Below are positions 1-7,542 of a stretch of DNA of 11,948 bases, one piece after another. The translations under genes and the position numbers were made by a program. Positions within the stretch are counted from its first letter, which is position 1, and each line of letters starts with the position of its first letter. The notes beneath the pieces are model-generated. The model saw only the letters and a program-made list of their open reading frames with translations. It did no database searches and was not told the origin of the DNA. Source of the stretch: DASUZB01 sp035535495 (GTDB lineage: Bacteria; Actinomycetota; CALGFH01). The DNA lies in assembly GCA_035535495.1 (NCBI GenBank), contig DATLQA010000038.1, positions 1-11,948 on the forward strand, in the 5' to 3' direction.

Positions 1-1212
1 CTGCTCGGCTGGCCGATCCCCATCTCGATCGTGCTGGCCGCCGCCATCGTGCTGGTCTACATCACCCTCGGCGGCCTGTCCTCGGCCATCTACAACGAGG
101 TCCTGCAGTTCTTCGTGATCCTGGCCGCGCTGGTGCCGCTCACCATCGTCGGGCTCAAGGCGGTCGGCGGGTGGAACGGCCTGCAGGCCAAGGTGAGCGG
201 GGCCAAGGCCCTCGGCCCCCTGGCCCTGCACCCCTGGCAGGGGACGGGGGTCGGCAACGTCACCAACCCCATCGGGGCCGACTGGATCGCGATCGTCTTC
301 GGGCTCGGGTTCGTGCTCTCCTTCGGCTACTGGACCACCAACTTCGCCGAGGTGCAGCGCGCCCTGGCGGCCAAGAACCTCTCGGCGGCCAGGCGCACCC
401 CGCTGATCGCGGCCTTCCCGAAGCTGTTCATCCCGTTCCTGGTCGTCATCCCCGGGCTGATCGCCGCTGTCACCGTCAAAGGCCTCGGCGCCAAGACAGG
501 CGACCTGCAGTTCAACAACGCCGTCCCGATCCTGATCTCCCAGTACCTGCCGACCGGCATGCTCGGCATCGCCATCACCGGACTGCTCGCCGCGTTCATG
601 GCCGGGGTGGCCGCCAACGTGACCGCGTTCAACACGGTGGTCAGCTACGACATCTGGCAGGCGTACGTCCGCAAGGACGAACCGGACGAGTACTACGTAC
701 GTTTTGGCCGCATCGCCACCGTCCTCGGCATCGTCGTGGCGATCGGCACCGCCTTCATCGCGGCCGGCTTCAACAGCATCATGGACTACATCCAGGCGCT
801 GTTCTCGTTCTTCAACGCGCCGCTGTTCGCCACCTTCATCATCGCCATGTTCTGGAAGCGGGCGACGCCGTGGGCGGGGTTCTGGGGGCTGGCGTCGGGC
901 ACGTTCGCCGCCGTGGCCGTCCACTTCCTCCACTCGCGCGGCCCCTTGGACCTCGGCTCGCCGCTGGCGGCCGACTTCTGGGGCGCGGTGGCCGCGTTCG
1001 TGGTCGACGCGGTGGTGACCGTCGGGGTCAGCCTGGTCACCCAGCCGAAACCAGATCACGAGCTGCGCGGGCTGGTCTGGGGTCTGACCGAGACCGAGGA
1101 CGTCTCCGCCGAGGAAGACCCGGCCGAGCGGGTCTGGTGGCGCCGCCCGGCGGTGCTCGGCACCATCGCCCTCGTCCTCACCGTCCTGCTGTATCTGGTC
1201 TTCGTGTTCTAG
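1..1212 (+). CDS. Sodium:solute symporter (SSS family), 5'-truncated
   Basis: This is the C-terminal 403 residues of a Na+-coupled solute permease of the inner membrane. The reading frame is open from base 1, so the true start lies upstream. Family members usually have about 500-560 residues, so roughly 100-150 are missing. About ten hydrophobic helices are visible, for example near residues 8-25, 36-52, 95-112, 143-158, 184-205, 238-256 and 265-285. The helix around 196-218 (AAFMAGVAANVTAFNTVVSY) resembles the Na+-site helix of SSS transporters, and the cytosolic loop VQRALAAKN (118-126) is typical of the family. The last helix is close to the C-terminus. The substrate cannot be told from sequence; a sugar, a monocarboxylate or an amino acid are all possible. 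The stop is immediately followed by the Shine-Dalgarno of the next gene, so the two are probably cotranscribed. Confidence 0.9.
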   Translation: MLGWPIPISIVLAAAIVLVYITLGGLSSAIYNEVLQFFVILAALVPLTIVGLKAVGGWNGLQAKVSGAKALGPLALHPWQGTGVGNVTNPIGADWIAIVFGLGFVLSFGYWTTNFAEVQRALAAKNLSAARRTPLIAAFPKLFIPFLVVIPGLIAAVTVKGLGAKTGDLQFNNAVPILISQYLPTGMLGIAITGLLAAFMAGVAANVTAFNTVVSYDIWQAYVRKDEPDEYYVRFGRIATVLGIVVAIGTAFIAAGFNSIMDYIQALFSFFNAPLFATFIIAMFWKRATPWAGFWGLASGTFAAVAVHFLHSRGPLDLGSPLAADFWGAVAAFVVDAVVTVGVSLVTQPKPDHELRGLVWGLTETEDVSAEEDPAERVWWRRPAVLGTIALVLTVLLYLVFVF

Positions 1213-1222
1213 GAGGCGCACC

Positions 1223-1561
1223 ATGGCCAACTCCGACCGCGAGCGCGAAGCCCGCCAGCAGATCGCCGAGACCGAAGAGGCAGAGGCCCGCGACCGGGCC
1301 ACCGGGGCAGCCAGCCTGTTCGATCTCCGCATGGTGATCGGTGGGTTGCTGGCCGTCTACGGCGCCATCCTGACCGTGATGGGCCTGTTCGCGTCGGCGG
1401 GCACCAAGGCCAAAGCGGCCGGGATCAACATCAACCTGTGGGCCGGGCTCGTCATGCTGCTGGCGGCCGCGGCCTTCATCGCCTGGGCGGTCCTCCGGCC
1501 GCTCAAGGCCGAGGAGGTCGCCGACGACGCCGAGGACGGGCGCGCCGCTGACCGCCGCTAG
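1223..1561 (+). CDS. Small two-helix membrane protein, unknown function
   Basis: A 112-residue protein that I cannot assign to a named family. It has a charged, probably helical N-terminus rich in Glu and Arg (residues 1-27). A first transmembrane helix follows at about 37-58, a short Lys-containing loop at 60-70, a second helix at about 72-92, and an acidic tail (AEEVADDAED) at 97-106. Both ends are predicted to be cytosolic. The ATG start is supported by AGGAGG at 1211-1216 with a 6-base spacer. That ribosome binding site overlaps the stop codon of the symporter, which indicates translational coupling. The placement suggests an accessory subunit or stabiliser of the symporter, but this is inference from position only. 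Its stop shares bases with the stop of the convergent gene on the minus strand. Confidence 0.85.
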   Translation: MANSDREREARQQIAETEEAEARDRATGAASLFDLRMVIGGLLAVYGAILTVMGLFASAGTKAKAAGININLWAGLVMLLAAAAFIAWAVLRPLKAEEVADDAEDGRAADRR

Positions 1562-1938
1562 GCGTGGTTGTAGAACTCGACCTGCCAGCGCCATTCGCTG
1601 TGGTCGTCAGCGTGCCACCATGCCTTGAGGATGCCGGCCTCCCCGCCGGGCAGGATCACCAGCAGGCCGAGGTCGTCAGGGCCTGGCCAGCCGTCCTCGA
1701 GCCGGATGCTGCCGCCGTCACGGACCAGGTAGCTCATCGGGCCGGGCTGGCCGCGTTCCAGGTCGCGGCCCTCGGCGAGGACCTTGCCGGCCGCGTCGCG
1801 GACGGTCACCGCCAGCTCGGGTGGAGCGGCGTGGACCAGCACGCGGTCACCGGCGATCTCGCTGTCGACCTTGCTGCGGGCGAACGACAGCCCGGTCGCG
1901 CCGGCGGCCGGGAACCACAGATCCCACTGCTCCAGCAT
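1558..1938 (-). CDS. Conserved actinobacterial protein of unknown function
   Basis: A 126-residue soluble protein with no signal peptide and no membrane segment. It appears to be mostly beta-strand, with a Trp-rich C-terminus (KAWWHADDHSEWRWQVEFYN) that looks like the most conserved part. I recognise the general pattern from actinobacterial hypothetical proteins but know no function. The ATG start has a strong GGAGGAGG-type ribosome binding site just upstream on the minus strand (about 1945-1953). It lies 45 bases after the PhoD-like gene on the same strand and is probably cotranscribed with it, with a hairpin in between. Its stop codon TAG shares the palindromic CTAG at 1558-1561 with the stop of the convergent membrane-protein gene. 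Confidence 0.8.
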   Translation of the reverse strand: MLEQWDLWFPAAGATGLSFARSKVDSEIAGDRVLVHAAPPELAVTVRDAAGKVLAEGRDLERGQPGPMSYLVRDGGSIRLEDGWPGPDDLGLLVILPGGEAGILKAWWHADDHSEWRWQVEFYNHA

Positions 1939-1976
1939 CGCGGACCTCCTCCCCGAGGGCGGACCCGCAGAGCGTA

Positions 1977-1995
1977 ACCCCGGCTAGGCCGGGGT
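1977..1995 (-). terminator. Hairpin spanning the stop codon of the PhoD-like gene
   Basis: A perfect 8-base inverted repeat, ACCCCGGC at 1977-1984 and GCCGGGGT at 1988-1995, has a 3-base loop (1985-1987). The TAG stop of the PhoD-like gene (minus strand 1986-1984) sits across the loop and the stem edge. No U-tract follows on the minus strand, so a standard intrinsic terminator is not shown. It may be a partial terminator, or an mRNA-stabilising hairpin that sets different expression of the phosphoesterase and the downstream 126-residue protein. Confidence 0.45.
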
Positions 1996-3666
1996 GGAAC
2001 CGGGGCCAGGAGCGCCGCCGGCCAGGTCCCGGTCGAGCAGGACGGCCAGGCCGGGCGCGTCGTCGCTGCCGCCGGCGACCCGCTCGATCCGCAACCGTGC
2101 CGCCCGCCCGTCGAGGTCCACGGTGGCGACCTGGTTGTCGAAGCACGGCCCTTCGAGCACGCGCCACCGCGGCGACGGCCGCGGCGCGCCGGCCAGGGCG
2201 GCGATCACCCGCCAGGCCCACGCCACCGGGCGCAGCATCGCCACCCTGGTGGCCAGGCGGAGCCGGGGTGAGAGCCGGTTGCGCAGCGGCGAGCAGACCA
2301 CCTGGAACACGCGGCTGCGCACGTCGGCGCCGGCCGTCCAGCGTGCCCGCGCCAGGTAGGAGTAGTGGACGTCGCCGGAGAGCACCAGGATGGAACTGGG
2401 CGGCGCGCCGCGCCGGCCCGCGCCGACGTCGCTGATCGCGGCGGCGAGACGGTCGAAGGAGCCGGCGAACGCGGCCCAGTGCTCCAGGGCGAGCCGCTGG
2501 CGGAGGCGCTCGCCCAGGCGGGCGAGGCGGCGGCCCCACGCGCCGGCGCAGACCGCCTCGTTCCAGGCCTCCAGGTGGTGGGCGGCCGGGGCGAGCAGCC
2601 ACGGCAGCGAGGAGACCACCACCAGGTGGTCGGCGTCGCCGGCCAGCCACCGGTCGACCTGCCGCCAGTGGCCGTCGGCCACCAGCTCCCGGCGCGGCGC
2701 GAGCACCCGGTCGCCGCGCACGTCGATCACCACCAGCCTGGTGGCGCCGAGCCGCCGGGCGTGGCTGAAGCCGAGCCCTCGCCCCTGGTCCCAGGCGGCC
2801 GCCTGGGACCGCAGCCCGGCGGCGCCGTCCTGGCCGGAGGAGCCGACCGCGCCGGTGAGCGCCAGGAAGGTGGGATCGGCGGCCAGCTCGGCCGGGGCGA
2901 GGTTGCCGACGTGCTGGTAGAGCCAGTAGGCCATGAGCCCGCCGGTGACGCGCTCCTCCCACCAGGAGGTGGCGCGCATCGCCGCGAGCCACGCCGCCGA
3001 GCAGTTCCAGTTGTCGTGGACGTCGTGGTCGTCGCAGATCATGGCGCTCGGCACGGTGGACAGCAGCCATCGCACCGGCGGGTCGGTCCAGGCCGCCCGG
3101 TACAGCCGGGTGTACTCCTCGAAGTCGGCCACCTCCAGGCCGGGCGGGCGGCCGGGGTCGCGCCGGGAACGGATGAACGCCTGCACCTCGGGGCCGGTCG
3201 CGTCGGCGTACACCTGGTCGCCGACCAGCAGCAGGAGCGCGGGCCACCGCTCCGGCGCCGCGCCGCGCAGGCGCAGCGCGTAGGCGCGCAGCGCGTCGCG
3301 GCCCACGCCGGTCCCGTCGCCGGACGGCACACTCCAGGGTGGGGCGTGCGGTGCCGTGATCCGGCAGGAGCCGAACACCAGCCGCAGCGGCCCGGTAGGA
3401 GCCAGCGTCCGCAGGACGCTTCCCGGCTGCCCGGAGGAAGGCTCCGGCCACGCGGCCACGCCGTCGAGGCGGACCTGGTACGGGTAGGCCGTGCCCGGCG
3501 CGAGCCCGTCGAGGACCACCAGCGCGTAGTGGTGGCCGGCGACCTGGAAGGTGCGGGCCGAACGGCCGAGCACCTCCACGTCGCAGGCGGCGTCGGTCTC
3601 GACCCAGACGGTGGCCTCGGTCTCGCCCACGTAGCGCAGCAGGGGTCCAAGGATCAGGCTCGGCAC
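1984..3666 (-). CDS. PhoD-like metallophosphoesterase (alkaline phosphatase D family)
   Basis: A 560-residue phosphatase or phosphodiesterase of the PhoD/metallophosphatase group, expected to cleave phosphate esters with a bound metal centre. Residues 1-90 form an N-terminal beta-sandwich (LGPLLRYV, then TVWVETD). The catalytic part runs from about 94 and shows the family motifs: VFGSCR (97-102), LLVGDQVYAD (147-156), CDDHDVHDNW (211-220), VVIDVRGDR (312-320), VVSSLPW (350-356) and LSGDVHYSY (429-437). The Asp and His residues in these are the presumed metal ligands. Unlike classical secreted PhoD there is no Tat or Sec signal peptide, so it is probably cytosolic. The start is GTG at 3666, because LGPLLRYV is already part of the conserved domain. 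No Shine-Dalgarno is seen, but TAGCAT lies 6 bases upstream. The true substrate is unknown. Confidence 0.88.
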   Translation of the reverse strand: MPSLILGPLLRYVGETEATVWVETDAACDVEVLGRSARTFQVAGHHYALVVLDGLAPGTAYPYQVRLDGVAAWPEPSSGQPGSVLRTLAPTGPLRLVFGSCRITAPHAPPWSVPSGDGTGVGRDALRAYALRLRGAAPERWPALLLLVGDQVYADATGPEVQAFIRSRRDPGRPPGLEVADFEEYTRLYRAAWTDPPVRWLLSTVPSAMICDDHDVHDNWNCSAAWLAAMRATSWWEERVTGGLMAYWLYQHVGNLAPAELAADPTFLALTGAVGSSGQDGAAGLRSQAAAWDQGRGLGFSHARRLGATRLVVIDVRGDRVLAPRRELVADGHWRQVDRWLAGDADHLVVVSSLPWLLAPAAHHLEAWNEAVCAGAWGRRLARLGERLRQRLALEHWAAFAGSFDRLAAAISDVGAGRRGAPPSSILVLSGDVHYSYLARARWTAGADVRSRVFQVVCSPLRNRLSPRLRLATRVAMLRPVAWAWRVIAALAGAPRPSPRWRVLEGPCFDNQVATVDLDGRAARLRIERVAGGSDDAPGLAVLLDRDLAGGAPGPGSTPA

Positions 3667-3672
3667 GGCGGG

Positions 3673-3678
3673 ATGCTA
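3673..3678 (-). promoter_or_regulatory. Candidate -10 element for a leaderless transcript
   Basis: On the minus strand TAGCAT (matching the actinobacterial TAnnnT -10 pattern) is followed by six bases, CCCGCC, and then the GTG start of the PhoD-like gene. There is no purine-rich ribosome binding site. This is the layout of leaderless genes, common in actinobacteria, in which transcription begins at the first base of the start codon. No good -35 element is visible. The rest of the 127-base divergent gap (3667-3793) holds a second TAnnnT match on the minus strand, TACGAT at 3718-3713, and nothing else I can support. Confidence 0.35.
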
Positions 3679-3793
3679 CGGCACCGGGCGGACCGGCGCG
3701 GCGGCCGGCCGGATCGTACCGAGAGCGCAGTACGCGACCTGGTCAAGCTGGGTTTCGCTTGCCTGTCGCCGGATGGGGGGCGAGACTCGGGGC

Positions 3794-4324
3794 ATGGCGA
3801 GCACAGTGTTCCTGGTCCGACACGCCAAGGCGGCGAAGCGGGAGAACTGGGATGGACCAGACCGCGACCGGCCGCTGGTCGGGCGCGGCCGGGCCCAGGC
3901 CGAGCGGCTGGCGCGGGCGCTGGTGCCGGAGCGGCCGGTGCTGCTCGCGGCCAGCCCGTGGCTGCGCTGCGTGGAGACGGCCGAGCCGCTGGCCGCCGCC
4001 CTCGGCATCGAGGTGCTCCGCGAGGCGCGGCTCGGCTACGACGGCCCGGACCTGGAAGGGTGGATGCGGGAGGCGGCGGCCGCGCCGGGCGAGGCCGTGG
4101 TCGGCGTCGGCCACGGCGACCTGATCCCCCACTACCTGCTGCGCGCGGGACTGCTGCGGGGCGTGCCGGCGTTCCGGACCGGGTCGCTGTTCCGCGTGCG
4201 GATCGGCGGCGGCAAGCCGGTCGAGGTCGTCTACGTGGACCGGGACGAGCTGGAGGCGTCCGCGAACGGCGCCCCCACCCGGGGCGTGAGCGGCGACGTG
4301 TCCTCCCGCCGCGGTGGACCGTGA
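3794..4324 (+). CDS. SixA-like phosphohistidine phosphatase (histidine phosphatase superfamily)
   Basis: A 176-residue cytosolic phosphatase using a phospho-histidine intermediate. The catalytic His is in VRHAKA (residues 8-13, His10). The RHA form, not RHG, is typical of SixA-type enzymes that dephosphorylate phosphohistidine on signalling proteins. Arg58 in SPWLRCVETA and the second His in GVGHGDLIPH (His107) complete the phosphate pocket. I chose ATG 3794 because MASTVFLVRH matches the short N-terminus of the family and G-rich sequence (3775-3780) lies upstream. An in-frame ATG at 3773 would add seven unlikely residues. The last 20 or so residues are Ser/Gly/Arg-rich and not conserved. The stop TGA overlaps the GTG start of the next gene (GTGA, 4321-4324). 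The protein target is unknown, and linkage to an amine-degradation operon is unusual. Confidence 0.85.
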   Translation: MASTVFLVRHAKAAKRENWDGPDRDRPLVGRGRAQAERLARALVPERPVLLAASPWLRCVETAEPLAAALGIEVLREARLGYDGPDLEGWMREAAAAPGEAVVGVGHGDLIPHYLLRAGLLRGVPAFRTGSLFRVRIGGGKPVEVVYVDRDELEASANGAPTRGVSGDVSSRRGGP

Positions 4325-5277
4325 GCGACGGGGCAGAGCGGGAGCTGGGGCCGTTCGGCGGCATCGCCACCTTCGCGGGGCGCCCCTACCGGCCCGACCC
4401 TGCCGGGGCGGACGTCGCCGTGGTCGGGGTCCCCTACGACTCGGCCACCACCTTCCGGTCGGGCGCGCGCTTCGGCCCGCGCGCGATCCGGGTCGCCTCG
4501 CAGGTGCTCCGCCCCTACAACTCCGCCCTGGACGCGTTGCCGTTCGAGGCGCTCGAGGTGGTCGACGCCGGCGACGTGCCGGTGGTCCCCGCCTACGTGG
4601 AGGAGACGCAGGACCGGATCACCACCACGGTCGGCCGGCTGCTGGACGCCGCCGGGGTGGTGGTCGCGCTCGGCGGCGACCACTCGGTGTCGCTGCCGCT
4701 GCTCCGCGCCCAGCATCGCCACCGCGGCCCGGTCGCCCTGATCCACCTCGACGCCCACCCTGACACCTGGAGCGACGAGTTCGGCATGCGCTACGGGCAC
4801 GGCACGCCGTTCTGGCACGCCGCCAAGGAGGGGCTGGTGGACGTCGCCACCAGCATCCAGATCGGCATGCGCGGCCCCACCGACGCGCCGGATGACCTGC
4901 GCCGCTCCCGCGACCTCGGCTACCACATGATCACCGGCGAGGAGTTCTGGGACCTGGGGGTGGACGGCACCCTCGCCCGCATCCACGAGGTGGTGCGCGG
5001 TCCCGTCTACCTCTCGGTCGACATCGACGTGGCCGACCCGGCCTACGCGCCGGGCACCGGCACGCCGGAGGTCGGCGGGATGACCAGCAGGCAGCTCGTC
5101 ACCCTGGTCCGCGGCCTGGCCGGGCTCGACCTGGTCGGCATGGACCTGGTCGAGGTGGCGCCGCCGTACGACCACGGCGAGATCACCGCCCTGCTCGCGG
5201 CCAACCTCGTCTACGAGTTCCTGTCGGTGCTGGCGAAGGGCTCCCCGGTCGCGGGCGGCCCGCCGGGCGGTGGCTAG
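4321..5277 (+). CDS. speB: Agmatinase / ureohydrolase family enzyme
   Basis: A 318-residue Mn-dependent amidinohydrolase that removes urea from a guanidino compound. Agmatine to putrescine plus urea is the likely reaction; 4-guanidinobutyrate or a related compound cannot be excluded. All six binuclear-Mn ligands are visible: His121 in GGDHS, Asp144, His146 and Asp148 in LDAHPD, and Asp234 and Asp236 in SVDIDVADP. Further family signatures are YGHGTPF (158-164), APGTGTPEVGG (243-253) and LVEVAPPYD (276-284), which contains the conserved Glu278. The length is normal. The start is GTG at 4321, giving a 4-base overlap with the SixA-like gene, so translation is probably coupled; ggtgg just upstream may serve as ribosome binding site. 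The frame stays open far upstream, but that is a shadow of other genes. Confidence 0.9.
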   Translation: MSDGAERELGPFGGIATFAGRPYRPDPAGADVAVVGVPYDSATTFRSGARFGPRAIRVASQVLRPYNSALDALPFEALEVVDAGDVPVVPAYVEETQDRITTTVGRLLDAAGVVVALGGDHSVSLPLLRAQHRHRGPVALIHLDAHPDTWSDEFGMRYGHGTPFWHAAKEGLVDVATSIQIGMRGPTDAPDDLRRSRDLGYHMITGEEFWDLGVDGTLARIHEVVRGPVYLSVDIDVADPAYAPGTGTPEVGGMTSRQLVTLVRGLAGLDLVGMDLVEVAPPYDHGEITALLAANLVYEFLSVLAKGSPVAGGPPGGG

Positions 5278-6157
5278 CGTGCCGCCCGCGACGGGCGGGG
5301 CGGTCCCGCTCGACCGGTCCGTCCCCGGCGACGGCGTGCGCCTGCACGCGCGCGACTGGGGCGGCGACGGCCCGCCGGTGATCCTGCTCCACGGGCTGGC
5401 GTCCAACTGCCGCATCTGGGACGGGGTGGCGCCGCTGCTGGCCGCCGCCGGCTTCCGCACGGTCGCCGTCGACCAGCGTGGCCACGGCGAGTCCGAGCAG
5501 CCCGACCACGGCTACGACTTCGCCACCGTCGGCCGCGACCTGGCGGCCGCGGTCGCCGCGCTCGGCCTCGGCCGGCCGGTGCTGGCCGGCCACTCATGGG
5601 GCGGCAACGTGGCCCTGCAGTACGCCGCCGACACCGGCGGGGCCGCAGTGGCCGGGCTGGCCCTGGTCGACGGCGGCTTCATCGAGGTGGCGGCGTGGCA
5701 GGGCATGACCAGGGAGAAGGCGCGCGAGCAGCTGGCCCCGCCACGCTTCGCCATCCCCCTGGACAGCTGGCTCGCCCAGGCGGAGCGCTGGCCCCAGCCT
5801 GGCTCGCCGGCCGGTGACGGCTGGGTCCGCGACTTCCTACGGGCCGGGGTGGAGGTCGACGCCGACGGCGTCGCCCGCGCCCGCTTCCGGTTCGAGAACC
5901 ACATGCAGGTGGTGGACGCGCTCTACGAGCAGCGCCCGTCGTCGCTGTACGCCAAGGTCGCCTGCCCGGTCCTGCTGCTGCCGGCCGGCAGCGACGAGTT
6001 CGCCACCCTCAAGCGCCCGGCGGTCGACCTCGCCGCCGAACAGCTCCCCGACGCCCGCGTGGTCTGGTTCGAGGACACCGTCCACGACATCCCCCTGCAG
6101 CGCCCCGCGGCCCTCGCCGCCGAACTGGCCCGATTCGCCACCGAAGTGACCGGGTGA
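5270..6157 (+). CDS. Alpha/beta hydrolase
   Basis: A 295-residue serine hydrolase of the alpha/beta fold. Visible are the oxyanion motif LLHGL (39-43), the strand VAVDQRGHGES (65-75), the nucleophile elbow AGHSWGG (106-112, Ser109), a probable acid Asp242 in PAGSDEFATL and the catalytic His272 in EDTVHDIP. A cap insertion lies at about 145-215. The substrate, whether an ester, amide or C-C bond, is not predictable. The gene starts at GTG 5270, overlapping the agmatinase stop by 8 bases, or at GTG 5279, one base after that stop and better spaced from GGCGGTGG. The second start would shorten the protein by three residues. The stop overlaps the next start (GTGA 6154-6157). Its place between agmatinase and an amine oxidase suggests a role in the same pathway, but that is inferred. 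Confidence 0.87.
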   Translation: MASVPPATGGAVPLDRSVPGDGVRLHARDWGGDGPPVILLHGLASNCRIWDGVAPLLAAAGFRTVAVDQRGHGESEQPDHGYDFATVGRDLAAAVAALGLGRPVLAGHSWGGNVALQYAADTGGAAVAGLALVDGGFIEVAAWQGMTREKAREQLAPPRFAIPLDSWLAQAERWPQPGSPAGDGWVRDFLRAGVEVDADGVARARFRFENHMQVVDALYEQRPSSLYAKVACPVLLLPAGSDEFATLKRPAVDLAAEQLPDARVVWFEDTVHDIPLQRPAALAAELARFATEVTG

Positions 6158-7542
6158 ACACCGAGCTGTACCGCAGCCGGTCGCTGTGGCTGGACCGGTT
6201 GGCCGACGAGGAGCCGCTGACCCCGCGGGCGGCGCTGGGCGGGCGGTTCGACGTGGACGTGGCGGTGGTCGGGGCCGGCTACACCGGGCTGTGGACCGCC
6301 TACTACCTGCGGCGCGCCGACCCGGGCCTGCGCATCGCCGTGATCGACCGTCACGTGGCCGGGTTCGGGGCGTCAGGGCGCAACGGCGGCTGGTGCTCCG
6401 GGTTCATGCCCTCCAGTCACGAGGCGACCGCCAAGCGGGCCGGGCGGGCGGCGACCATCGCCCTGCAACGCGAGCTGTACCGCACCGTGGACGAGGTCGG
6501 CGGGGTCGCCCGGCGGGAGGGCATCGACTGCCACTGGGTCAAGGGCGGCACGCTGCAGCTGGTGACCTCGCCGCTGGAGCGGGCGCGGGTCAGGGCCACG
6601 ATCGAGCGGGCCCGCCGCTGGGAGGTCGGCCCCGACGACCTCGACTGGCTGGGACCGGCCGAGGTAAGCGCGCGGATCCAGGCGCGCGGCCTGCTCGGCG
6701 CGGCCTGGTCGCCCCACTGCGCCGCGATCGACCCGGCGCGGCTGGCACGCGGGCTGGCGCGGGTGGTGGAGGGCGAGGGTGTGCGGGTCTTCGAGGAGAC
6801 GCCGGCGCTCCGCCTCGGTCCGGGCCGGGTGGAGACGCCTGACGGGGAGCTCAGGGCCGAGGTGGTGGTGCGCGCCACCGAAGGGTATACGGCGACCCTG
6901 CCTGGCACGCGCCGGCTCCTGGTGCCGCTCTACTCGCTGATGATCGCGACCGAGCCCCTGCCGCCGGCCACCTGGGAGGCGATCGGCTGGGCCGGCCGGG
7001 AGACCTTCCACGCCGGCGGCAACCAGTTCGTCTACGCGCAGCGGACCCGTGACGACCGCGTCGCCTTCGGCGGGCGCGGCGCGCCGTACCACTTCGGCTC
7101 GACCGTGCGCCCGTCCCACGACCTGCACGAGGGCGTCCACCAACGCCTTGCGGCCAGCCTGTGGAAGCTGCTCCCCCAGCTCGGCGGGGCCAGCGTGACC
7201 CACCGCTGGGGCGGGCCGCTCGGCCTGCCCCGTGACTGGAGCCCGTCAGTGGGGCTGGACCGGGCCACCGGGCTGGCCTTGGCGGGCGGCTACGTCGGCG
7301 ACGGCGTGGGTGCGGCCAACCTGGCCGGCCGGACCCTGGCGGACCTGATCACCGGCGCCGACAGCGAGCTCACCCGCCTCCCATGGGTCGGCCACCGCTC
7401 GCCGCCGTGGGAGCCGGAGCCGCTGCGCTGGCTCGGCATCAACCTGGTGCGGCTGCTGGCCGCCTCCGCCGACGCCGCCGAGGAGCGCAGCGGCCGCCCC
7501 GCCCGCCTGCGCGAGCGCGTGGTCACCCACTTCGTCGACTGA
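6154..7542 (+). CDS. FAD-dependent oxidoreductase, DAO family (gamma-glutamylputrescine oxidase-like)
   Basis: A 462-residue flavoprotein that should oxidise a C-N bond of an amine or amino acid with release of ammonia or an amine and H2O2. The FAD-binding Rossmann motif VVGAGYTG is at residues 38-45, with Asp65 at the end of the second strand. It is followed by GFGASGRNGGW (70-80), a hallmark of the DAO group that includes PuuB and DadA-like enzymes. The C-terminal FAD contact GGYVGDGVGAANLAG is at 378-392. Length and order fit PuuB-type gamma-glutamylputrescine oxidoreductases. The GTG start overlaps the stop of the alpha/beta hydrolase by 4 bases. Together with agmatinase upstream this points to oxidation of putrescine or a derivative. 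No gamma-glutamylputrescine synthetase is present in the window, so the exact substrate is open. Confidence 0.87.
   Translation: MNTELYRSRSLWLDRLADEEPLTPRAALGGRFDVDVAVVGAGYTGLWTAYYLRRADPGLRIAVIDRHVAGFGASGRNGGWCSGFMPSSHEATAKRAGRAATIALQRELYRTVDEVGGVARREGIDCHWVKGGTLQLVTSPLERARVRATIERARRWEVGPDDLDWLGPAEVSARIQARGLLGAAWSPHCAAIDPARLARGLARVVEGEGVRVFEETPALRLGPGRVETPDGELRAEVVVRATEGYTATLPGTRRLLVPLYSLMIATEPLPPATWEAIGWAGRETFHAGGNQFVYAQRTRDDRVAFGGRGAPYHFGSTVRPSHDLHEGVHQRLAASLWKLLPQLGGASVTHRWGGPLGLPRDWSPSVGLDRATGLALAGGYVGDGVGAANLAGRTLADLITGADSELTRLPWVGHRSPPWEPEPLRWLGINLVRLLAASADAAEERSGRPARLRERVVTHFVD

Noticed and set aside
3773..3793. Upstream ATG of the SixA-like phosphatase
   Set aside because: It would add MGGETRG before a conserved N-terminus that begins right after the ATG at 3794, and its own ribosome binding site is poor.
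2365..4320. Long plus-strand open frame running in the same frame into the agmatinase gene
   Set aside because: It is antisense to the PhoD-like gene and overlaps the SixA-like gene. Its translation is low-complexity Gly/Arg/Pro/Ala typical of GC-rich shadow frames; only the part from GTG 4321 matches a family.
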